Shown piece by piece: positions 40,948 to 51,300 of a stretch of 64,000 nt of DNA; the first letter of the stretch is position 1; each line of letters starts with the position of its first letter. A program made the position numbers and the translations under genes. This DNA is from Kribbella jejuensis (lineage in GTDB: Bacteria; Actinomycetota; Actinomycetes; Propionibacteriales; Kribbellaceae). The notes under the pieces are model-generated. The model did not search any database. It had not been told where the DNA came from and saw nothing but the letters and a program-made list of their open reading frames with translations. The stretch is taken from positions 682,001 through 746,000 of the forward strand of contig NZ_VFMM01000004.1 of assembly GCF_006715085.1 (NCBI RefSeq), written 5' to 3'.

Positions 40948-42075
40948 TCAGATCCGCAGCGTCCAGGCGTCCGTGCAGAGGGTTGAGATGTGAGTGTCCA
41001 CGGTACTGCCTCGGGCCGCGAGACCTTCGAGCAGGAGGCGCTCGGCGTCCACGAGCCACGGCCACTCGCTGGCCCAGTGCGCGACGTCGACGAGCGCGGG
41101 TTCGCCGTACGCCTGCGCCTCGGTCGCGGGGTGGTGCCGCAGGTCGGCGGTCAGGTACGCGTCGACACCGGCGGCACGAACCCGGGCGAACTCGGAATCG
41201 CCCGCTCCGCCGACCACCGCGACGGTCCCGATCATCCGGTCCGGGTCGCCGGCGACCCGCACACCGTGCTCGGTCCGCGGCAGGCTCTGCGCGACCAGCC
41301 GCGCGAACTCGGCCAGCGGCAACGGCTCCTCGAGTACGCCGACCCGCCCGCCGCCCCGCTCACTCGGCAACGCCGCCAGTTCGTAGATGTCGTACGCCGG
41401 TTCCTCGTACGAATGGGCCGCGACCAGCGCCTCGACGACCGCGCGCCGCCTGCTCCGCGGCAGGATCATCTCGATCCGGTTCTCCGCTACGACCTCGACG
41501 TCGCCGACCGTCCCGATCGTCGGGTTCGCGCCGGCCAGCGGGCGGAACGTACCCTCGCCGGTCCCGCTCCACGCCGCCCGTTCGTAGTCGCCGATCCGGC
41601 CGGCGCCGGCCTTCGCGAGCGCGTCGAGCATCGCTTGCGTCTCGGCGACCGGTACGAACACGACGACCTTGTCCATCGGCTCGGCCGGCATCGCCTTCAA
41701 CGGCCGCGTGTCCCGCAGCCCGATCGCCGCGGCGAGGGCGTCGCTCACACCTGGGTTCGCGTTGTCGGCGTTCGTGTGACAGACATGTAAAGCGACACCT
41801 GCGCGAATCAGGTCCGTGATCACGCGACCCTTGGGCGTCGTCGCGGCGACGCTGTTCACGCCGCGGAGCAACAGCGGGTGGTGCGTGACGAGCAGGTCGA
41901 AGCCGCCGTCGATCGCCTCGTCCACCACGGGCCGCATCGGATCGACGGCGAACAGCACCCGCCGTACCTCTTGGTCGGGGTCACCGGTGACCAGACCGAC
42001 TGCGTCCCAGTCCTCCGCCCAGGCCGGATCGTAGAGCCGATCGAGTACTGCAAGCACGTCCGCTAGCGTCGTCAC
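40948..42075 (-). CDS. Nif3-like dinuclear metal centre protein (DUF34)
   Basis: A 375-residue Nif3/DUF34 protein. The metal-site histidines are in LLVTHHPLLLRGV (about residue 64) and the later HTNAD, with DVAHWASEWPW and Glu near the C-terminus. A central insert of about 130 residues is the PII-like domain found in actinobacterial members. The protein forms a hexameric ring; it has been linked to GTP cyclohydrolase I type 2 and to metal insertion, but the function is unsettled. It is first in the operon with the zinc-ribbon and RNase H genes. Confidence 0.93.
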   Translation of the reverse strand: MTTLADVLAVLDRLYDPAWAEDWDAVGLVTGDPDQEVRRVLFAVDPMRPVVDEAIDGGFDLLVTHHPLLLRGVNSVAATTPKGRVITDLIRAGVALHVCHTNADNANPGVSDALAAAIGLRDTRPLKAMPAEPMDKVVVFVPVAETQAMLDALAKAGAGRIGDYERAAWSGTGEGTFRPLAGANPTIGTVGDVEVVAENRIEMILPRSRRRAVVEALVAAHSYEEPAYDIYELAALPSERGGGRVGVLEEPLPLAEFARLVAQSLPRTEHGVRVAGDPDRMIGTVAVVGGAGDSEFARVRAAGVDAYLTADLRHHPATEAQAYGEPALVDVAHWASEWPWLVDAERLLLEGLAARGSTVDTHISTLCTDAWTLRI

Positions 42076-42289
42076 GCGCTTATCCTGACATTCCCCTGTG
42101 ATCGCATGGATCGTGACGGGGGCAACCGCCCGGTGCCCCCGCCACGACCATGTCCGCCGGTACCGGTGATCGCGTGCCGGTGCGGCCGCCCCGCCGCAGC
42201 CGGCACAACACCCGCACCGGCGGGTACGCCCCGGTCACACAGGGGGAGGACCGTCTCGGGACGGCCGACCGGGGCGCGTTCTGGGGTCC

Positions 42290-43927
42290 CTAGATCAACC
42301 AGGCCGTGGTGTCGCTCGGGAGTTTGTCGCCTTCCAGAGGGCCGCTGGACAGGACGACCGCGGCGTCGGGCAGCTCGATCGGGGCCGCGCCGAAGTTCGT
42401 CACGGACTGCCAGCCGCCGGACCGGACGAAGTGCAGGACGTCGTCGGTGCCGTCGATCCAGATCAGCTCGCTGCCGGTGCGGAGCCCACGCCGTACCGCG
42501 AGGGCCTTGCGGTACAGGCTGAGCGTCGAGTCGGCGTCGTCCTGCTGCGCCTCGACGGAGTACGCCCCGAACCACTTCGGCTGCAGCAGGTGCGAGCCGC
42601 CGGTGCCGAAGCCGAACGACAGACCGGTGATCGTCCACGGGATCGGCACCCGGCAGCCGTCACGGCCCTTCTCGGCACCCTTGGACCGGAAGTACGCCGG
42701 GTCCTGCAGATTCGCGGCCGGCAGTTCCCCGACCTCCTGCAGACCGAGCTCCTCACCCTGGTACAGGTACGCCGAGCCGGGCAGCGCGAGCATCAACAGC
42801 GTCGCGGCGCGGGCCCGGCGCAGGCCGAGCGCGACGTCGACGGTCGGCTCGGTGCCGTTGCTGAGCAGCCAGTCCTTGCCGTCCTGCCAGCCGCCCTTCG
42901 GGTTCTTCGGCAGGCCGTACCGGGTGGCGTGCCGGACCACGTCGTGGTTCGAGAACACCCAGGTCGACGACGACCCGTTCTGCTCGGCGAAGGCGAGGTT
43001 CTCCTCGATCACCTTGCGGAACTTCTCGTACTCGAAGTCGGCCTGCAGCAGGTCGAAGTTGAACGCCTGGCCGAGCCCGTCGGCACTCGCGTACCGGTGC
43101 CGGCGGGCGGCGGGTACGAACGCCTCGGCGACCGCGGACCGCGGCGGGTCGTAGGTGTTCAGCAGCTTGCGCCAGTCCTTGTAGATCTCGTGCACGCCGT
43201 CCTGGTCCCACAACGGGTGCTTGCCGTACGACTCGGACTGCCGGGGCAGCGTGGCCTTCGACGGGAACGGCTCGGACAAATCCTTCACCAGCGCGTGCGC
43301 GACGTCGACGCGGAAGCCGTCCACACCCCGGTCCGACCAGAACTTCAGCGTCTCCAGGAAGTCCGCGCGGACCTCGGGGTGCTCCCAGTTCAGGTCGGGC
43401 TGCTCGGCCGCGAACATGTGCAGGTACCACTGGCCGTCGTCGGTCTGCGCCCACGCGGACCCGCCGAACACCGAGTCCCAGTCCGACGGCGGCTGGTCGG
43501 GAGCGCCGTCGGGACCGTCGCGGAAGATGTACCGGTCCCGGGCCGGGTGGCCCTTGGCCGCCTCCAGCGCCTCGACGAACCACTCGTGCCGGTCGGAGGT
43601 GTGGTTCGGGACGATGTCGACGATCAGCTTGATGCCCTCGGCGTGCAGCGCTTCGACCAACTGGTCGAAGTCGGCCAGGGTGCCGAGCCGCGGGTCGACG
43701 TTGCGGTAGTCGTCGACGTCGTACCCGCCGTCGGCCAGCGCGGACGGGTAGAACGGGCTGAGCCAGACCGCGTCGATCCCCAGCGACACCAGGTACGGGA
43801 CGCGGCTGATGATGCCCGGCAGGTCACCGACGCCGTCGCCGTTGGAGTCGGCGAAGCTGCGCGGATAGATCTGGTAGACGACGGCCTGCCGCCACCAGTC
43901 GGGGTCGGTCGTCTGCGGACTCGTCAC
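42290..43927 (-). CDS. GH13 alpha-glucosidase
   Basis: A 545-residue cytoplasmic alpha-amylase-family enzyme. Conserved regions: VDIVPNHTSD (region I), GFRVDVAHAL with the nucleophile Asp (region II), VAEAF with the acid Glu (region III) and FSNHDVVR (region IV). The early IYPRSFADSNGDGVGDLPGI and the QPDLNWEHPEVRADF loop place it among oligo-1,6-glucosidases and alpha-1,4-glucosidases. GTG start with GAGG 5 bases upstream. It is divergent from a ROK regulator with a palindrome between them, so it is probably induced by a glucoside. Confidence 0.94.
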   Translation of the reverse strand: MTSPQTTDPDWWRQAVVYQIYPRSFADSNGDGVGDLPGIISRVPYLVSLGIDAVWLSPFYPSALADGGYDVDDYRNVDPRLGTLADFDQLVEALHAEGIKLIVDIVPNHTSDRHEWFVEALEAAKGHPARDRYIFRDGPDGAPDQPPSDWDSVFGGSAWAQTDDGQWYLHMFAAEQPDLNWEHPEVRADFLETLKFWSDRGVDGFRVDVAHALVKDLSEPFPSKATLPRQSESYGKHPLWDQDGVHEIYKDWRKLLNTYDPPRSAVAEAFVPAARRHRYASADGLGQAFNFDLLQADFEYEKFRKVIEENLAFAEQNGSSSTWVFSNHDVVRHATRYGLPKNPKGGWQDGKDWLLSNGTEPTVDVALGLRRARAATLLMLALPGSAYLYQGEELGLQEVGELPAANLQDPAYFRSKGAEKGRDGCRVPIPWTITGLSFGFGTGGSHLLQPKWFGAYSVEAQQDDADSTLSLYRKALAVRRGLRTGSELIWIDGTDDVLHFVRSGGWQSVTNFGAAPIELPDAAVVLSSGPLEGDKLPSDTTAWLI

Positions 43928-43964
43928 GATTGCCTCACTCGGAATCTGCCGGTAACCCGGGGTT

Positions 43965-43987
43965 TATATATAGGCTCTAAATTTAGA
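43965..43987 (-). promoter_or_regulatory. GH13 promoter and candidate ROK operator
   Basis: On the minus strand TATATA (43970-43965) is a likely -10 box for the GH13 gene. Immediately upstream, in the -10/-35 spacer, lies a perfect 12-base palindrome TCTAAATTTAGA (43976-43987), the only AT-rich patch in the gap. It is well placed for repression by the divergent ROK regulator. Confidence 0.55.
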
Positions 43988-44035
43988 ATCTGCATGTATT
44001 CTGCGGTGGAACAACGAACAGGTCAAGGGGCTTTC

Positions 44036-45241
44036 ATGGCGAAACCACCGGCTACCCCGCCAACGGCGACGCCGACGATGCTGCGCCGGGTGAACGCGGG
44101 CAAGGTTCTCGGCGTGCTGACCCGCGCCCGGGTGATGACCGGCACCGGCCTGATCGAGGCCACCGGTCTCACCCGCGCTACGGTGCACGCGGTCTGCAAC
44201 GACCTGATCTCGATGGGCTGGGTGGTCGAGCTCGACCCGGGACGGACCTCGGTCGGGCGGCCGTCGCGGCGGTTCGAGTTCAACAGCCACGCCGGGTACG
44301 TGCTCGGTATCGACATCGGCGCGGCGCGGACGACCGTGCTGGTCTCGGACCTGCGCGGCGACACCGTCGCCAAGGTCGGACGGTCGGTGGCCGGCGTGAA
44401 GACGCCCGGCGAGCGGACCGAGCTCGTGCACGAGACCGTCGTCGAGGCGCTGGCGTCAGCGGGGGTGTCGGACGCCCAGGTGCTAGCGGCCGGGGTCGGC
44501 GTCGCGGCGCCGGTCGACCGGGAAGGCAACCTGCTCGTCGACGACGAGTTCTGGCGCCGCTTCGACAGCGGCCTGTCCTCGCGGCTCACCGAACTGCACG
44601 GCTGGCCGGTGCTGCTCGAGAACGACGCGAACCTGGCGACGCTCGGCGAGCACTGGCGTGGCGAGGCGCGCAACGTCGACGACCTGGTCGTGCTGCTCGC
44701 CGGTGAACGGTTCGGTTCGGGGTTGATGGACTCCGGCCGGCTGCTGCACGGCAGCCGCGGCGGGGCCGGAGAAATGGTGTTCCTGAAGCTCATCGAGGGC
44801 GTTGGCAACACCCACGGTATTGCCCGGATCGCGCGCGAGAAGGGCGCGGCGGCGGTCGCGGACGACGCCGTGGAGACGTCACTGCGGGAGCTGGCGACCG
44901 ACGGCGAGGTGACCGCCGAGCAGGTCTTCCGGGCCGCGGCCGACGGCGACAAGGTTGCCCAGAGCATCCTTCACGACATCGCCGACCGGACCGCCCGGGT
45001 GATCGCCACGCTCGGCACCGTGTTCAACCCCGAACTGGTCGTGATCGGCGGTGCCGTCGCGCAGGCGGCCGCCGCCCTGCTCCCCGACCTGGAGGAACAA
45101 CTCCCCCGCTACACCAGCACACCGCTCCGCGTCGCCGTCTCCTCGCTGGGCGACGCGATCGTCTCGGTCGGCGCCGTCCGGCACGCGCTGAACTACGTCG
45201 AACTGCACGCCCTGGACCTGGAACTCAGCTGCCGCCCGTGA
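44036..45241 (+). CDS. ROK-family transcriptional regulator
   Basis: A 401-residue regulator with an N-terminal winged helix (MLRRVNAGKVLGVLTRARVMTGTGLIEATGLTRATVHAVCNDLISMGWV, residues 14-62) and a C-terminal sugar-kinase-like ROK domain (VLGIDIGAARTTVLVSD, LENDANLATLGE, VVIGGAVAQ). The zinc motif of active kinases is degraded, so it probably binds a sugar without phosphorylating it. AAGGGG precedes the ATG. It is divergent from the GH13 gene. Confidence 0.92.
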   Translation: MAKPPATPPTATPTMLRRVNAGKVLGVLTRARVMTGTGLIEATGLTRATVHAVCNDLISMGWVVELDPGRTSVGRPSRRFEFNSHAGYVLGIDIGAARTTVLVSDLRGDTVAKVGRSVAGVKTPGERTELVHETVVEALASAGVSDAQVLAAGVGVAAPVDREGNLLVDDEFWRRFDSGLSSRLTELHGWPVLLENDANLATLGEHWRGEARNVDDLVVLLAGERFGSGLMDSGRLLHGSRGGAGEMVFLKLIEGVGNTHGIARIAREKGAAAVADDAVETSLRELATDGEVTAEQVFRAAADGDKVAQSILHDIADRTARVIATLGTVFNPELVVIGGAVAQAAAALLPDLEEQLPRYTSTPLRVAVSSLGDAIVSVGAVRHALNYVELHALDLELSCRP

Positions 45242-45254
45242 GGCGCGCGACGCC

Positions 45255-46733
45255 CTACCGCGTCAGCTCGCGCGCGATCGCCTCGAGGACGACGACATTG
45301 CGCCCCGAGGTGGTGGCGGATGCGACGCCCACGGGGACCAGCGCCTGGTCCTCGGGGATGCCGGTGCAGAGCACGAAGACGTTGTCCGGGTGACGTTCGA
45401 CCAGGTGGTTCAGCGCCGCGCGCATCCACGGCGTACGGCCTGCGTCCTGTACGGCGATCACCAGCGGTCGGCCCTGCGCCGCCTTCGCAGCCTGGGCGAT
45501 CGCGTCGTCCTGCGGCTCGCCGTTGTCGGTGAGGTGGTGTTCGCCGCGCAGTACGACACCCTCGGCCTGGGGCGCGACCCGCGTGAAGATCTCCGGAAGC
45601 CCTGAGAAATAAGGGTTCCACGCCGGGTGCAGTCCCTGCGTCAGATCCACGACGTACGGCGCGAGGCCGAGCGCGGGGAACGTCTGCCTGGCCACCACCC
45701 GCGCAGCGACCTCGCGGATCGGTGCACCGTCGAGACCCGGCTGCCGGGTGCGCTGCCCGAGCGAGTCGGCGAGCGTACGGACGCGGGCCGCGGCGTCGGC
45801 GACCCGCTCGGCCGGGAGGGTTCCGTTCCGGACGGCGTCGACCACTCGGGCGGTCAGCACCTGCGGGTCCGCCGTACCGACCGCGATCATGGCGAGGTCC
45901 GCGCCGGCGCCGATCGACGCGACCGCGGCGTCCTCGATCGAGCGGCCCTTGGTGATCGCCTGCATTTCCAGCGCGTCGGTCGTGATGACGCCGGTGAAGC
46001 CCAGCTCCTCGCGCAGCAGCCCGGTCAGGATCCGGTGCGAGAGCGTGGCGGGCTTGTCGTCGTACGCCGAGAAGACGATGTGCGCGCTCATCACGACGTC
46101 GGCGCCCGCGGCGATGGTCGCGCGGAACGGTGCCAGCTCGACCGCCTGGACCTCGTCGATCGAGCGGTCGACCCGCGGCAGGTCGGTGTGCGAGTCGACG
46201 GAGACGTCGCCGTGGCCCGGGAAGTGCTTCGGGCAGGCGGCGATCCCCGCGTCGTGGACACCTTCGACGAACGCGACACCGTGCCGGGAGACGACGTCCG
46301 GCGTCCGCCCGAACGAGCGGGTGGAGATGATCGGGTTCGCCGGGTTGCTGTTCACGTCGACCGACGGCGCGAGCATCAGGTCGATCCCGAGTGCGGCCAG
46401 CGTGGCGGCGGCGTCCCGGGCGGCGGCACGGGTCAGCTCGACGTCGTCCAGGTCGCCGAGCAGCCGCGGTGACGCCAGCGGCCACGGGTTCGCCGGGGCG
46501 AGGTGGCTGAACTCCCCGCCCTCGTGGTCGATGGCCACGATCAACTCCGGGCGCTCGGCGCGCAGCGCGGCGGTCAGCGCGGCGACCTGCTCGGCGTCGG
46601 CGACGTTGCGGGTGAACAGGATGACGGCACCGAGTCCGCCGGCCACCGCCCGGCGCAGGTCGTCCGGAGCCGTCGTCCCGGTGAAGCCGACGACCAGCGA
46701 TCCGGCCGCGTCACGATCCAGTTGAGCACTCAT
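45255..46733 (-). CDS. GH3 beta-N-acetylhexosaminidase-like enzyme
   Basis: A 492-residue glycoside hydrolase of family 3. The NagZ-type motif CPKHFPGHGDVSVDSHTDLP (about residues 160-180) carries the His/Asp pair used as general acid in GH3 N-acetylglucosaminidases, and the nucleophile Asp lies in VITTDALEMQAI (about 240). EGGEFSHL replaces the usual EGGxVxRL. No signal peptide is present, so it is intracellular and may release GlcNAc from muropeptides or chitin oligomers. A ROK kinase lies divergently upstream. Confidence 0.92.
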   Translation of the reverse strand: MSAQLDRDAAGSLVVGFTGTTAPDDLRRAVAGGLGAVILFTRNVADAEQVAALTAALRAERPELIVAIDHEGGEFSHLAPANPWPLASPRLLGDLDDVELTRAAARDAAATLAALGIDLMLAPSVDVNSNPANPIISTRSFGRTPDVVSRHGVAFVEGVHDAGIAACPKHFPGHGDVSVDSHTDLPRVDRSIDEVQAVELAPFRATIAAGADVVMSAHIVFSAYDDKPATLSHRILTGLLREELGFTGVITTDALEMQAITKGRSIEDAAVASIGAGADLAMIAVGTADPQVLTARVVDAVRNGTLPAERVADAAARVRTLADSLGQRTRQPGLDGAPIREVAARVVARQTFPALGLAPYVVDLTQGLHPAWNPYFSGLPEIFTRVAPQAEGVVLRGEHHLTDNGEPQDDAIAQAAKAAQGRPLVIAVQDAGRTPWMRAALNHLVERHPDNVFVLCTGIPEDQALVPVGVASATTSGRNVVVLEAIARELTR

Positions 46734-46873
46734 CCCCCCACCCTCTCGCAGCCCGGGCGGCCCGCGCCAGCCAATCACGCAGTGCTGATCGGTATCGGCC
46801 TTGACAGGCCCTGAGGGGCATCGTTGTCAAGCGTTGTCACCACCGTTAACGGCCGTCTTCCTGCGGGTTTTCC

Positions 46874-46891
46874 GTGATTACCTCGAATCAC
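46874..46891. promoter_or_regulatory. Palindrome in the GH3 / ROK kinase intergenic region
   Basis: Arms GTGATT and AATCAC around ACCTCG. It lies between the divergent GH3 and ROK kinase genes and is a possible regulator site. TTGACA (46801) and TGTCAA (46825) in the same gap could be opposing -35 boxes. Confidence 0.3.
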
Positions 46892-46958
46892 CCCTGTCTG
46901 TTCGACCCGACTACAGATAACGTTGTCTCTCGACCTGACCGCCCTGACCGGGGGGACG

Positions 46959-47909
46959 ATGAGCGACGACACCGTAGCGGGCACAGCTGTGACGCGGGAG
47001 TCCGTGCTGGGAATCGACATCGGCGGCACCAAGATGGCCGCCGCTTTGGTGTCCGCGGACGGCACGATTCTCACCGGCGACCGGATCCCGACCCCACCCG
47101 GCGGCGCTGACCAGGTGTTCGCCGCGCTCGGTGAGCTGATCGGCCGGGTCCGCGGGCAGGCGCCCGAATTCACCCCGCTCGCGGTCGGCATCGGCTCGGC
47201 CGGCCCGCTCGACCAGAAGCACGGCCTGGTGTCGCCGGTGAACATCCCCGGCTGGCGCAACTTTCCACTGGTCGACCAGGTCCGCGCACTGACCGGCGAC
47301 GTGCCCGTCGCACTGGGGCTGGACGGGCACTGTTTCGCGCTCGGTGAGTTCTGGAACGGTGCGGGCCGGGGTACGCAGACGCTGCTGGGCATCGTGGTGT
47401 CGACCGGCGTCGGTGGCGGTCTGGTGGTCGACGGCAAGCCGCTGGTCGGGCAGTCCGGCAACGCGGCCCACATCGGTCACGCGGTCGTGGACCAGGACGG
47501 CGAGGCGTGCGCCTGCGGGTCGTACGGGTGCGTCGAGGCCTACGCGAGCGGTCCGCGGATGGTCGCCCGGGCGCAGCGCAGCGGCTGGCGGACGGGCGAG
47601 GACGTGGATGCCGCCGTACTGGCCGCCGACGCCGCGGCCGGGGACGAGCTCGCGCTGGCTGCGTTCGACGACGGCGCGCAGGCGCTGGCCGCAGGGATCG
47701 TGGCGACAGCCGTGACCGTCGACCTGACCACAGTGGTCATCGGCGGTGGTGTCGCGAAGGCGGGGCCGGTGCTGTTCGATCCGGTGCAGGCGTGGGTCAA
47801 GCGGCTGGCGCAACTGCCGTTCGTGACGGACCTGAGCGTCGTACCGGCTCAGCTCGACAACGCCGGGCTGCTCGGCGCGGCGCACCAGGCGTGGGCTGCG
47901 CTCGCCTGA
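46959..47909 (+). CDS. ROK-family sugar kinase (glucokinase-like)
   Basis: A 316-residue kinase. The ATP phosphate loop is LGIDIGGTKMAAALV (about residue 16), the catalytic Asp lies in ALGLDGHCFALGEFW (about 125), and the zinc motif HIGHAVVDQDGEACACGSYGC (about 170-192) is intact. The C-terminal VVIGGGVAKAG is the adenosine loop. The complete zinc motif favours a true glucokinase or N-acetylglucosamine kinase, unlike the ROK regulator nearby. ATG at 46959 has GGGGGG just upstream. Confidence 0.92.
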   Translation: MSDDTVAGTAVTRESVLGIDIGGTKMAAALVSADGTILTGDRIPTPPGGADQVFAALGELIGRVRGQAPEFTPLAVGIGSAGPLDQKHGLVSPVNIPGWRNFPLVDQVRALTGDVPVALGLDGHCFALGEFWNGAGRGTQTLLGIVVSTGVGGGLVVDGKPLVGQSGNAAHIGHAVVDQDGEACACGSYGCVEAYASGPRMVARAQRSGWRTGEDVDAAVLAADAAAGDELALAAFDDGAQALAAGIVATAVTVDLTTVVIGGGVAKAGPVLFDPVQAWVKRLAQLPFVTDLSVVPAQLDNAGLLGAAHQAWAALA

Positions 47910-48332
47910 TCTGCACACTTCCGGTCGCGCGGTAACCCTTCTCCCGCGCACCTTTGCGCAATTTTTACGAATCTCCCGAATCCGTGTAACGACCGCCCTA
48001 CCCGCAGCGATTCAAGGGATGGATGGGGTGGGGGCACCGTCATCCACGACCGGTCGAGGGGGCTCGGGCCGGACGGTACAACGGCAGATCGAGGGGGGCT
48101 CGGATCTACCGGAACACGCGAGCGGCGGGTGAGGAGACTCCCCGCCGCAAACGTGTGCAGCACCGGTCGGGAACCAGCGTGCCTTCGGCAACGTCCGACC
48201 GTTTCGCACGCGATCGATCCGGGGAGGGACGGAATCGACCGCGGGTTCTGCACCGTGAACGGTGAACGATGGCAGCAGGAGGGGGTTGCCATCGGCCTGA
48301 CCCCCGTCCACGGTGCAGAACTGATGCCTTGG
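47910..48332. other. Non-coding gap after the megasynthase gene
   Basis: 423 bases between the convergent ends of the ROK kinase and megasynthase genes. No convincing ORF is seen (a GC-rich 80-codon frame at 48023 lacks a ribosome site and has no recognisable protein). The second half holds the nested inverted repeats listed separately. Confidence 0.6.
48245..48321. terminator. Nested inverted repeats after the megasynthase stop
   Basis: Outer perfect 13-bp arms GTTCTGCACCGTG (48245-48257) and CACGGTGCAGAAC (48309-48321) enclose an inner pair GATGGCA/TGCCATC (48268-48274, 48287-48293). The left outer arm can also pair locally (CACCG/CGGTG, 48251-48264). It sits 12 bases past the megasynthase stop on the minus strand. 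It is probably a terminator, possibly with alternative folds. Confidence 0.55.
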
Positions 48333-51300
48333 TTACGGCCTGAGCCACTCGGGTTCGGGGAGGCGGGCGCGGTCCAGGCGGCCGTTGTCGTCTAGCGGGA
48401 GTTCCTCGATCGGGATCAGATCCGCCGGGACCAGGTAGATCGGCAGCTCCTTGCCCAGGTCAAGCATCAGCCGGGCCAGTACGGCGGGGTCGCTGTCCTC
48501 GAGGACGACGTACCCGATCAGGCAGGTGTCGCCGGCCGGATCCGTCTGAGCGACCACGACCGCGTCGACCACGCCCGGCTGGTCCGCGAGTACGTGTTCG
48601 GTCTCGCCCGGCTCGACGCGATGGCCGCGGATCTTCACCTGGTCGTCGGCGCGGCCCAGGTACTCCAGGGTGCCGTCGACGCGCCACCGGCCGAGGTCGC
48701 GGCTGCGGTACAGCCGCGCGCCCGGGTGCGCCGGATCGCCGACGAACGCGCGCTCGGTGTCCTCCGGCCGGCCTAGGTAGCCCTGCGCGACCGCGGCGCC
48801 ACCGAGGTGGATCTCGCCGACCGCGCCGACCGGTACCGGACGCAGCGCGGCGTCGAGCAGCCGTACGGCGACGCCCTCGATCGGCCGCCCGATCGACGGC
48901 CGGTCCTCGGCCGGGTCGACCTCGTGGATCGTGGTCACGATCGACGCCTCGGTCGGCCCGTACTCGTTGAACAGCCGGCACCGCGGATGCGCCTCGAGGA
49001 ACTCTCGCACCTTGTGCGTCAGCACCATCGCCTCACCACCCGCGACGATCTCCCGCAGCGCGGGCAGCTCGGGTAGCCGGCGCATCGTCGCCAGCAGCGC
49101 GGTCAGCGGGCTGAACGCCATGAACAGCCTTTGTACGCCGTGATCGCGCAACGCTGCGACAACCGCGTCCGGGTCGTACCGATCGTCCTCGCCGATCAGT
49201 ACCAGCGCCGCACCCGAGGCCAGCGTCGTGAACATCTCCTGCACGTGGACGTCGAACCCGAACGAGGTCCACTGGAGCGTCCTGAGCGGCCGCCGCGTGC
49301 GCAGGTAGTGCCGGACCAGGTTGACCGGGCCGCGGTGCGGGACCAGGACGCCCTTCGGGTTGCCGGACGAGCCGGACGTGTAGATGCAGTACGCGACATC
49401 GTCCGCCGCGGCCCGCGCCGGAGGGGCCTGCCGCGCTCGTGCGTCGGCCGCCGCGACCGGTACCAGCCGTAGGCCGAGCCGGTCCGCGAGCGCCGCGTCG
49501 TCACCGACGAGCGTGCCGGCGGCCGCGTCGCGGACCATGAACGCCCAGCGGGATTCGGGGACGCCGGGGTCGAGCGGGAGGTAGGCAGCGCCGGACTTCA
49601 GCACCGCCAGGACGGCGACGACCATTTCGGTGCCGCGGGCAACACGGACCGCGACGATCTCGCCGGGCTTCACGCCGAGGTCGACGAGCTGCCAGGCGAC
49701 GGCGTTCGCGCGGCGGTCGAGTTCGGCGTACGTCAGCTCGCGATCGCCTTGTATCACAGCGATTGCGTCCGGAGTACGGGCGACCTGCTGCTCGAACAGG
49801 GTGTGCAGGCCGCTGAGTTCACCGGCGACGACGGCGTCGCGGCGTACTCCGCCGATCGGGCCGGACTCGGATTCGAGTTGGCGGAGCAGCTCCAGGTCGG
49901 ACTCGATCGGAGCGACGAGCTCGGGCAGCCGGAGCCGCGGGCTGGTCGTTGCTCTGCGCAACAGTTCGGCGAGGTAGTCGAGGAGGCGTTCGACGCTCCG
50001 CTGCTCGAACAGGCCGGTCCGGTAGTCCGCCGTACAGGTGATGCCGGCGCCGTGGTGGGTGAGCCGGAACCTGAGGTCGACCGACGGCGGCAGCTCGTCG
50101 GCGCCGTCCTCGAACTCGACCAGGATCTGGAACAACGGATCGCGTTCGAAGAAGCCGAGGTCGGCGCCGGCGTGTTCGAGCGCGGCGGTCGTGATGTCGC
50201 GGATCCGCTCGGTCAACTCGCCCAGCTCGGGCTCACCGGACAGGTCGATGCGCAGCGGGAGCGCCGGCAGCGGGTCGGTCGAGGTGTCGCCCTGCGGTCG
50301 CGTCAACGCCGAACCGATCGTGACATCGTCCTGCGCGGCGAACCGCCCGAGAACGGTCGCGGTGGCGGCGAGCATGGTCATTACCGGACTGAGCTTGCGC
50401 TCCCGGCTGTATGCGAAGACGGCGTCGCTGAGCTCACCGTCCAGCTCCCGCTTGACCGACGCCACCCCGTCGTCCCCCGCACCCCGCACCCGATCCCCCG
50501 GCAAAACCAACGGCTCACCCCCGGCCAACACCTGCTCCCAATACGCCAGATCCCGCCGCATATCACCGCCCCCCGCAGGAACCACCGGCACGCCATCCCA
50601 AGCCCCGGCCACCCCACCGCTGACAGCCCCACCGCTGACAGCCCCACCGTCGATCGCTGCACCGTCGGCCGCTGCACCGTCTGTCGCCGCACCGTCTGTC
50701 GCCGCACCGTCTGTCGCCGCCCCGTCTGTCGCCACAACCTCGATCGCCTGTCGCCCGGCATCCGAAGCACCCTCCGCGTCGGGAGCAGGCTCGTTGGACG
50801 CCTGTGTGTCCTCGGGTTCGGGCGTGGGGTGGACCTGGCGAGCGGGGTGTTCATCGGCGGGTTCGGCGAGGAGGGCGAGTTGTTCGCGCATCAGCTGGGT
50901 GACGCCCTCGACCAACTGACCGGCTACGCGCAGCTGCTGGGACATCAGCGCAGCCATCCCGTTGCCGGGGAGCTCCGCCGCACTGGTCGCGGCCGCGGCT
51001 TCGTCAACCTTTGCCGCCAACTCCGCAAGCCCCGACCCAAGCATCGCCAACGCCGCCCGCGGATCCCGCGCCCCATCCCGCGACGGTGCATCCAGCGACG
51101 GTGCGGCCAGCGACGACTCAACCTGCGTCGGCTCAGCCTCATCGCTCTCGTGCGACAGGTCTTCCTCGGCCCGCAGCTCGTCCGCGGACGGCTCTTCCAC
51201 CGGCTCGTCTGGTTCAGCTGTTTGGACGGCGACTGCGGTCGCCAGCTTGTGTGGTGTCGTGTACGTCAGGAAAAGATCATCCGGCGCCAACCCCGCCCCG

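Noticed and set aside
42150..42293. 47-codon plus-strand ORF between the Nif3 and GH13 genes
   Set aside because: No ribosome site, no hydrophobic or conserved pattern, and it ends inside the GH13 stop region; probably chance.
48023..48265. 80-codon ORF after the ROK kinase
   Set aside because: Arg/Gly-rich, runs into the inverted repeats, no start signal.
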